From Enterococcus avium ATCC 14025 (lineage in GTDB: Bacteria; Bacillota; Bacilli; Lactobacillales; Enterococcaceae), in contig NZ_KE136366.1 in the NCBI RefSeq assembly GCF_000406965.1, positions 347,862 to 386,251 of the forward strand: a stretch of 38,390 nt of DNA, given 5' to 3'. The stretch's first letter is position 1; every line of letters starts with the position of its first letter. The position numbers and the translations under genes are program-made. Shown piece by piece: positions 32,233-38,390 of the stretch. The notes under the pieces are model-generated. The model ran no database searches. It was not told where the DNA came from and saw only the letters and a list, made by a program, of their open reading frames with translations.

Positions 32233-34510
32233 TTGATTCCTCCTGTTCTAACGGAACCGTGATTGTATCGCTCAAGATAATTTCTTTCTCATAAAGCATC
32301 ATAGCTAAGGCAGCTCCATCTTTCAAGTCAATTTGTACTTCTTTTTGATTTACACTGACAGCTAACAGACGGCCACGGTAATTGATATGGAATGAATAAT
32401 GATCCCATTCCTTTGGTAATAAAGGTGCAAAGCTTAATGTCCCAGTATTGGTTTTCATCTGCGCGAAGCCTTGGACTATAGCTAACCAGCTGCCAGTCAT
32501 GGAAGTGATGTGCAAACCGTCGTCTGTATCGTTGTTGTAATTATCTAGGTCTAAGCGAGCCGTTCTTTGATACATTTCCATTGATTTATCTGTTAATCCA
32601 AGTTCCGCAGCCAAGATCGCGTGAATCGAAGGCGATAGTGAAGACTCATGGACAGTCATTGGTTCATAAAACTCGAAGTTTTTTCGTTTTTCTTCAAGTG
32701 TAAATTGATCGCCAAAGAAATAGATTCCTTGTAAAACATCCGCTTGCTTAATGAAGCAAGAACGTAAAATCTTATCCCAAGACCAATTTTGGTTCAACGG
32801 TCGATCTTCTGGAGACAAGTCAGAAACAGGCATTAAATCTTTGTCTAAGAAGGTATCATGCTGTACGAAAATACCTAATTCTTCATCTGTTGGGAAGTAC
32901 ATATGATCGATGATATCTTGCCACTTGGCTTGTTCTTCAGCAGAGATCGATACGGTCGTTTGTGCTTGATATTTTTGATAATTTTCCAGTGTATAGGATA
33001 GTACCCAACTTGCTAAATAATTAGTGTACCAATTGTTGTTAATATTATTTTCGTATTCATTAGGACCTGTCACACCATGAATCATGTATTTTTGCTGACG
33101 TTTCGAATAATGTACTCGATCCGCCCAGAAACGAGCAATCTCTGTTAATACTTCAAGACCTTCTTTTTGAATATAGCTTTCGTCACCTGTATAAGTTGTG
33201 TAGTTATAAATTGCGTGAGCGATAGCCCCATTTCGATGGATTTCTTCAAAGGTGATTTCCCATTCATTGTGACATTCAACCCCAGTAAAGGTAACCATTG
33301 GATATAAAGCACCATTCAGACCTTGCTGACGAGCATTGTGCTGTGCCTGCGGCAATTGATTGTGACGATATTTTAACAAATTTTTCGTTACATTTGGATC
33401 AGAAATACCCAGATACATTGGAACTGCGTAAGCCTCGGTATCCCAATAGGTTGCACCACCATATTTTTCACCAGTGAAGCCCTTTGGTCCAATATTTAAT
33501 CGTTCATCTTCACCGTAGTAGGTAGAGAATAGTTGGAAAATATTGAAACGAATTCCTTGCTGTGCCTCGTCATCTCCACCGATCAATACATCCGCCAATG
33601 CCCACCGATTTGCCCAAGCCTCATTTTGCTCTGCCAATAAGTCTTCATAAGTAGTAGCGTAGTCTGTTAATAATGCTATGGCTTTTTCGCTTTGTTCTGT
33701 TTCTGGTACATCACGGCTTGTTAAGACCACAACTCGCTTTTCAAGTTGAATAGTTTGATTTGCTTTCAAAGCATAGGTGAAGGTTTCAGCAACTTCTAGC
33801 GTATCATCCTGTTGAAGTCCGATTGAAGAACTAATATGTTGCATAGCGCCAGTTACAGAGAATTGTTCGATGCCAAAATTATTTGGTACCGTCTGCGTTG
33901 TCAGAAAGCTGATATCTTCTTGGTGTCCGCGTCCTTTTTCCAACCAAAACATTTCTTCATAGTTACTGTCTTCGTTTTGAACATTATTGTCTAGTTTAGA
34001 CACGACCTTTAGCTCTGCTTCGCCAATTAAACACTCTACAGTAAGCCGAATCACCGCAAGTTCTTTTTTGACGACACTTAAAAAGCGCTCGAAAGTAAAA
34101 CGAATTTTTGCATGATCAATTGTTACAATGAAGGTACGAGTAAGAACACCATTTTGCATGTTCAACTCCAAATCGAAATCTTCGATGTCCATCACTGCTA
34201 AATCAATCTCTCGATCATTTACGAATAACTTCATTTGAATGAAATCCAACGCGTTGATTACTTTGCCGAAATATTCAGGATAGCCGTTCTTCCACCAGCC
34301 AACACGGGTTTTATCGGGATACCAGATACCAGCAAGATAGGTGCCTTGATGATGGTCACCACTATATGTTTCTTCAAAATTTCCTCGCATTCCCATGTAT
34401 CCGTTTCCTATACTAGTTAATGATTCTTGTAGGCGACGGTTTTCTTTATCTAACTGAGTTGTTCTAATCCTCCAAGGGTCAATTTCAAAGAGACGCTGAA
34501 CTTTTTTCAT
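32225..34510 (-). CDS. mapA: Maltose phosphorylase (GH65)
   Basis: The 761-residue GH65 enzyme splits maltose with phosphate to glucose and beta-glucose 1-phosphate. It has the N-terminal beta-sandwich, the (alpha/alpha)6 barrel and C-terminal beta domain. The catalytic acid is Glu485 in [20 protein letters not shown] (Glu487 in the Lactobacillus brevis enzyme); [16 protein letters not shown] and the phosphate-site [18 protein letters not shown] are also kept. Trehalose and kojibiose phosphorylases share the fold, but malT, mapP and pgmB next door argue for maltose. The ATG 34510 follows AAGGAGGA. First gene of mapA-pgmB, divergent from malT. Confidence 0.93.
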   Translation of the reverse strand: MKKVQRLFEIDPWRIRTTQLDKENRRLQESLTSIGNGYMGMRGNFEETYSGDHHQGTYLAGIWYPDKTRVGWWKNGYPEYFGKVINALDFIQMKLFVNDREIDLAVMDIEDFDLELNMQNGVLTRTFIVTIDHAKIRFTFERFLSVVKKELAVIRLTVECLIGEAELKVVSKLDNNVQNEDSNYEEMFWLEKGRGHQEDISFLTTQTVPNNFGIEQFSVTGAMQHISSSIGLQQDDTLEVAETFTYALKANQTIQLEKRVVVLTSRDVPETEQSEKAIALLTDYATTYEDLLAEQNEAWANRWALADVLIGGDDEAQQGIRFNIFQLFSTYYGEDERLNIGPKGFTGEKYGGATYWDTEAYAVPMYLGISDPNVTKNLLKYRHNQLPQAQHNARQQGLNGALYPMVTFTGVECHNEWEITFEEIHRNGAIAHAIYNYTTYTGDESYIQKEGLEVLTEIARFWADRVHYSKRQQKYMIHGVTGPNEYENNINNNWYTNYLASWVLSYTLENYQKYQAQTTVSISAEEQAKWQDIIDHMYFPTDEELGIFVQHDTFLDKDLMPVSDLSPEDRPLNQNWSWDKILRSCFIKQADVLQGIYFFGDQFTLEEKRKNFEFYEPMTVHESSLSPSIHAILAAELGLTDKSMEMYQRTARLDLDNYNNDTDDGLHITSMTGSWLAIVQGFAQMKTNTGTLSFAPLLPKEWDHYSFHINYRGRLLAVSVNQKEVQIDLKDGAALAMMLYEKEIILSDTITVPLEQEESNV

Positions 34511-34540
34511 AATAAGTCCTCCTTATGTTTTCTTACTCTC

Positions 34541-34570
34541 ATAATAAACGCAACCGGTTGCGCGAGTCAA
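34541..34570 (-). promoter_or_regulatory. Promoter of mapA-pgmB
   Basis: On the minus strand TTGACT (34570-34565), 18-base spacer, TATTAT (34546-34541). A MalR palindrome fills the spacer. Confidence 0.75.
34549..34562. promoter_or_regulatory. MalR operator in the mapA promoter
   Basis: CGCAACCGGTTGCG, a perfect 14-bp palindrome of the LacI/MalR type, between -35 and -10. Confidence 0.78.
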
Positions 34571-34637
34571 GCATTAGTTCACTGAATTGGAAAGATAAGT
34601 CCTTTCATAATTTTGGTACTTTTAAAAACATTTCAGC

Positions 34638-34651
34638 TGAAAGAGTTTACA
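34638..34651. promoter_or_regulatory. cre-like site in the malT promoter
   Basis: TGAAAGAGTTTACA matches the cre consensus with one fixed-position mismatch (C to A) and covers the malT -35. Confidence 0.65.
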
Positions 34652-34674
34652 AATTTTGTTTATGAGTATATAAT
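34646..34674 (+). promoter_or_regulatory. Promoter of malT-mapP
   Basis: TTTACA (34646-34651), 17-base spacer, consensus TATAAT (34669-34674). Confidence 0.82.
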
Positions 34675-34683
34675 GCAAATTAA

Positions 34684-34697
34684 CGAAACCGATTGCA
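34684..34697. promoter_or_regulatory. MalR operator in the malT promoter
   Basis: CGAAACCGATTGCA matches the mapA operator at 11 of 14 bases and lies just after the predicted start of transcription. Confidence 0.7.
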
Positions 34698-34733
34698 CAA
34701 AATGAGTAATCGAAAAAAATAGGAGGAACAAAT

Positions 34734-36920
34734 ATGAAAGGGATCAAAAAGCTCTTTAGTTTTGAATTTTGGCAAAAATTCGGGAAGGCACTGATGGTGG
34801 TAATCGCGGTAATGCCAGCGGCGGGATTAATGATCAGTATCGGAAAATCGCTACCGTTAATCAATGAGAATCTCGGATGGTTAGTTACAACTGGTGGCGT
34901 AGTCGAAAATATTGGTTGGGCCATCATTGGAAATCTACATTTATTATTTGCATTAGCAATTGGCGGAAGCTGGGCGAAGGAGCGAGCTGGCGGTGCGTTT
35001 GCAGCGGGGCTATCATTCATTCTAATTAATCGAATAACTGGCTCGATCTTTGGCATCACTTCTGAGATGTTAGCCGATCCAAATGCAATGACTCACACCT
35101 TATTTGGACAAAAAATAATGGTTGATGGCTATTTTACAAGTGTTTTAGAAGCACCAGCATTGAATATGGGTGTTTTTGTCGGAATCATCGCCGGTTTTGT
35201 TGGAGCAACTGCCTACAATAAGTACTACAATTTCAGAAAATTACCTGAAGTGTTGACTTTCTTCAATGGGAAACGTTTTGTTCCGTTTGTTGTTATCTTG
35301 CGTTCAGTGATTGTTGCTTTGGTTTTAGCCTTTCTATGGCCGATTATCCAAACGGGGATCAACGAGTTTGGTAAATGGATCGCAAACTCTCAAGAAACTG
35401 CACCGATCCTGGCACCATTTCTATATGGAACGCTGGAACGATTACTCTTGCCGTTCGGGTTGCATCATATGTTGACAATTCCGATGAATTATACGCAATT
35501 GGGTGGTACTTACGAGATACTGACTGGCGCACAAGCTGGAAGTCAAGTATTAGGGCAAGATCCATTATGGTTAGCTTGGGCAACAGATTTAGTTAATTTG
35601 AAAAATGGTGGAGACATGTCTCAATATCAGCAAGTATTGACTCAATGGACTCCAGCACGATTCAAAGTTGGACAGATGATCGGTTCTTCAGGTATCTTGA
35701 TGGGCTTAACCTTAGCAATGTATCGAAATGTCGATCCTGATAAAAAGAAAAAATATAAATCAATGTTCTTATCAGCGGCAGTAGCAGTTTTCCTAACTGG
35801 AGTAACAGAGCCATTGGAGTTCATGTTTATGTTTGTGGCGGTTCCTTTATATGCATGCTACGCAGTGATTCAAGGGGCAGCTTTTGCAATGGCAGATTTA
35901 ATCAATCTACGTGTTCACTCATTTGGGAATATCGAATTATTAACCCGTGTACCGATGGCATTGCGAGCAGGACTTGGTAATGATTTACTTAACTTTGTAT
36001 TAACAAGTATTGCATTTGGAGTATTTACTTACTTCTTTGCGAACTTCATGATTAAAAAATTCAACTTTGCGACACCAGGAAGAAATGGAAACTACGAAGT
36101 TGATAATGAAGAAGCAACTAATACTACAAGCGATGGATCAGTATCAGCGGACTCGCAAATTGTGAAAATCATCAATTTGCTAGGAGGCCCACAAAATATT
36201 ACCGATGTGGATGCTTGTATGACACGCTTACGGGTGACAGTAGCGGATAAGAACAGCGTTGGCAGTGAAGAGGCTTGGAAAAAAGCAGGAGCAATGGGAC
36301 TTTTGGTCAAAGACAACGGTGTTCAAGCTGTTTATGGGCCTAAAGCAGATATATTGAAATCAGATATTCAGGATTTGTTGGATTCAGGTGTTGAAATTCC
36401 TAAAAGTGCTAGTCAGGAAGAGTCGACTGTACAGGAAAAGAACGCCAGCACATCGTTTAAAGGATTGCATGCGGAGTTCGTAGCTCCAGCAAATGGTGAG
36501 ATGATTCCGATCGATAAAGTAGAAGATGACGTTTTTTCTCAAAAAATGATGGGTGAGGGATTTGCCGTTGTACCGGAAAACGGTGAAATTGCTAGTCCAG
36601 TTTCAGGAACAATTGTGTCTGTATTCCCAACAAAACACGCTATTGGCATCAAGACTGATGATGACATCGAAGTATTACTTCATATGGGAATTGATACGGT
36701 AGATTTAGGCGGTGAAGCATTTGAAATCAAAGTACGAGAAGGGGAAAAAGTCAAAGCGGGGAAAGTTGTAGCAACAGCTGATTTAGCGAAAATTCAAAAA
36801 GCCGGCAAAATGACTACGATGATCGTTGTATTTACAAATGGTGACAAAATTAAGGATTACCATTATGCTAAGACTGGACTCGTTTCTCGTGGGGAAACGA
36901 TTGGAACAATCGACTATTAA
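34734..36920 (+). CDS. malT: Maltose PTS transporter EIICBA MalT
   Basis: The 728-residue permease has EIIC first (about residues 1-455), then EIIB (about 475-560; phosphorylated Cys495 in VDACMTRLRV) and a Crr-like EIIA (about 590-720; His635 in PTKHAIGI and His650 in VLLHMGIDTV). The EIIC sugar motif is at FLTGVTEPLEFMFMFVA. By analogy with E. faecalis MalT it brings in maltose as maltose 6'-phosphate. The ATG 34734 follows AGGAGGAAC. mapP follows after 24 bases in the same transcript. Control by MalR and CcpA is supported by the sites upstream. Confidence 0.93.
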   Translation: MKGIKKLFSFEFWQKFGKALMVVIAVMPAAGLMISIGKSLPLINENLGWLVTTGGVVENIGWAIIGNLHLLFALAIGGSWAKERAGGAFAAGLSFILINRITGSIFGITSEMLADPNAMTHTLFGQKIMVDGYFTSVLEAPALNMGVFVGIIAGFVGATAYNKYYNFRKLPEVLTFFNGKRFVPFVVILRSVIVALVLAFLWPIIQTGINEFGKWIANSQETAPILAPFLYGTLERLLLPFGLHHMLTIPMNYTQLGGTYEILTGAQAGSQVLGQDPLWLAWATDLVNLKNGGDMSQYQQVLTQWTPARFKVGQMIGSSGILMGLTLAMYRNVDPDKKKKYKSMFLSAAVAVFLTGVTEPLEFMFMFVAVPLYACYAVIQGAAFAMADLINLRVHSFGNIELLTRVPMALRAGLGNDLLNFVLTSIAFGVFTYFFANFMIKKFNFATPGRNGNYEVDNEEATNTTSDGSVSADSQIVKIINLLGGPQNITDVDACMTRLRVTVADKNSVGSEEAWKKAGAMGLLVKDNGVQAVYGPKADILKSDIQDLLDSGVEIPKSASQEESTVQEKNASTSFKGLHAEFVAPANGEMIPIDKVEDDVFSQKMMGEGFAVVPENGEIASPVSGTIVSVFPTKHAIGIKTDDDIEVLLHMGIDTVDLGGEAFEIKVREGEKVKAGKVVATADLAKIQKAGKMTTMIVVFTNGDKIKDYHYAKTGLVSRGETIGTIDY

Positions 36921-36944
36921 AGTGAGGCGAGAGCAATCAAAGTA

Positions 36945-37760
36945 TTGACCTTGAATACTCATAGCTGGATGGAAGGAAACGACCAACAGCAAATTGAGGT
37001 GCTAGCGAACCGTATTGCAAAAGAGAATTATGATCTGATCGGCCTGCAAGAAGTAAATCAGCTTCTTGTAAGTCCGTTAGCAAACGTAGACCAATACTTT
37101 CAACCAACGAAAGAACAGGAAGCCATTCATCAAGATAATTTTATATTTCTATTGACTGAGCGGTTGAAGGAATTAGGATGCAGCTATTATTGGAACTGGA
37201 CGTATAATCACGTTGGCTATGACATTTATCATGAAGGCATCGGTTTATTGTCAAAGACACCACTAAACGTGGAAAGCTTGTTGATTTCAGAAAGTCATGA
37301 TCCGAGTGATTATCATACGAGAAAAGTGGTAATAGGTGAAACAATAATTAATGATCAAAAGATAATAGTAGTAAGCAGCCATTTTTCTTGGTGGCAAACG
37401 ACAAAAAAAGCTTTTGCTTATGAATGGCGAAAGTTGGAGCAGTTTTTAGTAGAAAAACAAGGAAAGCAGATCATTATGGGCGATTTCAATAATGACGCGA
37501 AAACAAGCGGTGAGGGTTATGATTTGGTCGATAAAAGTATTCTTGATTTACAGGATGCTTTTATTCATGCCAAAGTAAAGCTCGGTGAAAACACGGTTGA
37601 AGAATCAATTGATGGTTGGGCAGGAAATACGGCAAAATTGAGAATCGACTATATTTTTGCCTCTCGTAACTTTGAAATAGAAAGTTATCAAGTGGTTTTT
37701 GATGGGGAAAATGAGGTTGTAATTAGTGATCATTATGGTGTAGAAGCAACAATGGGCTAG
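36945..37760 (+). CDS. mapP: Maltose 6'-phosphate phosphatase MapP
   Basis: The 271-residue protein belongs to the endonuclease/exonuclease/phosphatase fold: TLNTHSW at the start, LIGLQEVNQL (catalytic Glu), VSSHFSWWQ, IIMGDFNNDA (metal Asp/Asn), RIDYIFAS and VVISDHYGVEA (final Asp-His). In E. faecalis the gene in this place, after malT, encodes MapP, which turns intracellular maltose 6'-phosphate into maltose for MapA. The start is uncertain: TTG 36945 is the first standard codon, but the best-spaced position behind GAGG (36924-36927) is ATC 36936, which would restore MKVLTLNTHSW. No ATG or GTG fits in frame between these and the malT stop. Confidence 0.9.
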   Translation: MTLNTHSWMEGNDQQQIEVLANRIAKENYDLIGLQEVNQLLVSPLANVDQYFQPTKEQEAIHQDNFIFLLTERLKELGCSYYWNWTYNHVGYDIYHEGIGLLSKTPLNVESLLISESHDPSDYHTRKVVIGETIINDQKIIVVSSHFSWWQTTKKAFAYEWRKLEQFLVEKQGKQIIMGDFNNDAKTSGEGYDLVDKSILDLQDAFIHAKVKLGENTVEESIDGWAGNTAKLRIDYIFASRNFEIESYQVVFDGENEVVISDHYGVEATMG

Positions 37761-37780
37761 CGAATTGCTAGTCCATTTTC
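37751..37780 (+). terminator. Terminator of malT-mapP
   Basis: ATGGGCTAGC and GCTAGTCCAT pair (one G-U) around GAATT, followed by TTTTCTATTT; the stem overlaps the mapP stop. Confidence 0.78.
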
Positions 37781-37820
37781 TATTTATTTGAAATTATTTT
37801 GAAAAACGACTGAAAAGTAT

Positions 37821-37848
37821 TTGACATTATTTTTCAATATGATATTAT
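37821..37848 (+). promoter_or_regulatory. rRNA operon promoter P1
   Basis: TTGACA (37821-37826), 16-base spacer, TATTAT (37843-37848). Confidence 0.8.
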
Positions 37849-37894
37849 CAATAGCGTTGCTGAAACATGTTGATACGACAATGAAAAATAATTG

Positions 37895-37923
37895 TTGACA
37901 AGCTTTTTGTTGAATGTTATTAT
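37895..37923 (+). promoter_or_regulatory. rRNA operon promoter P2
   Basis: TTGACA (37895-37900), 17-base spacer, TATTAT (37918-37923). Confidence 0.82.
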
Positions 37924-37950
37924 TTCAAAGTTGTCAATTGGATTTCAAAA

Positions 37951-37974
37951 CTTTTTCAAAATTAATTGAAAAAG
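37951..37974. repeat. Perfect palindrome between P2 and P3
   Basis: CTTTTTCAA and TTGAAAAAG around AATTAA, just upstream of the P3 -35. It may be an UP-like A/T element, a protein site or a hairpin in the P1/P2 transcripts. Confidence 0.6.
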
Positions 37975-37977
37975 TTG

Positions 37978-38006
37978 TTGACTTTCAAACGGCAACCTGT
38001 TAAGAT
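37978..38006 (+). promoter_or_regulatory. rRNA operon promoter P3
   Basis: TTGACT (37978-37983), 17-base spacer, TAAGAT (38001-38006). Confidence 0.75.
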
Positions 38007-38012
38007 ATAAAA

Positions 38013-38182
38013 GTTGCTGAAACAAAGCGACAAACAATGTAGACCTTTGAAAATTGAACGAATAAAACAAACCAAATGTGTAGGGCGCTTCTATTAATAG
38101 AAGCAAACAACATAGCAAGCAATATGCTAGCAAGTCAATTATTACAATTGAGCTTAACAGTCGGAAGACTGTTTCAAACACT
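38013..38182 (+). ncRNA. Leader of the rRNA transcript
   Basis: The leader holds a boxA-like GACCTTTGAAAA (about 38042-38053), the palindrome GCTTCTATTAATAGAAGC (38087-38104), and the hairpin AACAGTC-GGAA-GACTGTT just before 16S. The parts are removed during maturation and probably form the processing stalk with sequence after 16S. Confidence 0.65.
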
Positions 38183-38390
38183 TTTTATGAGAGTTTGATC
38201 CTGGCTCAGGACGAACGCTGGCGGCGTGCCTAATACATGCAAGTCGAACGCTTTTTCTTTCACCGGAGCTTGCTCCACCGAAAGAAAAGGAGTGGCGAAC
38301 GGGTGAGTAACACGTGGGTAACCTGCCCATCAGAAGGGGATAACACTTGGAAACAGGTGCTAATACCGTATAACAATCGAAACCGCATGG
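38183..38390 (+). rRNA. 16S ribosomal RNA, 5' part
   Basis: Begins TTTTATGAGAGTTTGATCCTGGCTCAG and continues with GAACGCTGGCGGCGTGCC and the V1 stem CTTTTTCTTTC ... GAAAGAAAAGG. The 5' end is set by alignment with E. coli position 1 and may be off by a few bases. The gene runs out of the window after about 208 bases. The V1 and the ACAATCGAAACCGCATGG stretch are enterococcal but not of the E. faecalis type. Confidence 0.96.

Noticed and set aside
36945-37760. Annotation as DNase/exonuclease
   Set aside because: The fold is shared with nucleases, but position after malT and next to mapA-pgmB fits the known maltose 6'-phosphate phosphatase.
1-38390. CRISPR arrays, prophage, restriction or toxin-antitoxin systems
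   Set aside because: No regularly spaced repeats, phage structural genes or recognisable defence gene pairs were seen on either strand.

Overview
The window is a chromosomal segment of a low-GC Gram-positive bacterium, almost certainly an Enterococcus. The evidence is the partial 16S rRNA at the right edge, an EfaCBA-type manganese transporter, a malT/mapP/mapA/pgmB/malR maltose locus of the type known from Enterococcus faecalis, and typical Firmicutes signals (strong AGGAGG ribosome binding sites, TTG/GTG starts, cre boxes, CodY-like boxes). The V1 loop of the 16S does not look like E. faecalis; I cannot name the species from what is visible.

Layout. 1-530: left-truncated ISL3-type transposase (minus). 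600-3400: lipid kinase, an orphan 99-residue protein, a preQ1-I riboswitch with queT, and a c-di-AMP-binding CBS protein. 3640-4660: rpmG-secE-nusG. 4790-6930: lipoprotein hydrolase and L-lactate oxidase. 7010-9560: efaCBA manganese ABC transporter behind a DtxR/MntR-type operator. 9566-11141: L-serine dehydratase (sdaAB-sdaAA, minus). 11320-13850: rplK-rplA and rplJ-rplL, each with a leader RNA. 14050-18900: cre-controlled lipoprotein, Ohr-type peroxidase, aquaporin with altered NPA boxes, small membrane proteins, and an amino-acid permease behind two CodY-like boxes. 18934-24050: PanE-family dehydrogenase, divergent from the MurNAc recycling operon mupG-murQ-murP. 24160-27850: DUF1905-like protein, then a split cobalamin-dependent methionine synthase (activation-domain protein plus metH). 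27874-30346: RpiR/MurR-type regulator, DedA protein, metallophosphatase. 30432-37780: maltose locus. 37820-38390: three tandem rRNA promoters, leader, start of 16S rRNA.

How the genes work together. MalT imports maltose as maltose 6'-phosphate, MapP removes the phosphate, MapA phosphorolyses maltose, and PgmB converts beta-glucose 1-phosphate to glucose 6-phosphate; MalR sites sit in both divergent promoters and a cre-like site in the malT promoter. MurP imports a MurNAc sugar, MupG trims MurNAc-6P-GlcNAc, and MurQ removes the lactyl ether. Lactate oxidase (H2O2 producer), the Mn importer, Ohr and an aquaporin form a plausible peroxide-handling theme.

No CRISPR array, prophage or clear defence system is visible. 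The most unusual points are the split MetH inserted between the MurNAc operon and its likely regulator, the apparent AUC/UUG start of mapP, the duplicated L1-site-like leader in rplK-rplA, the NPG/NAA aquaporin, and paired operator-like repeats 33 bp apart in two promoters.
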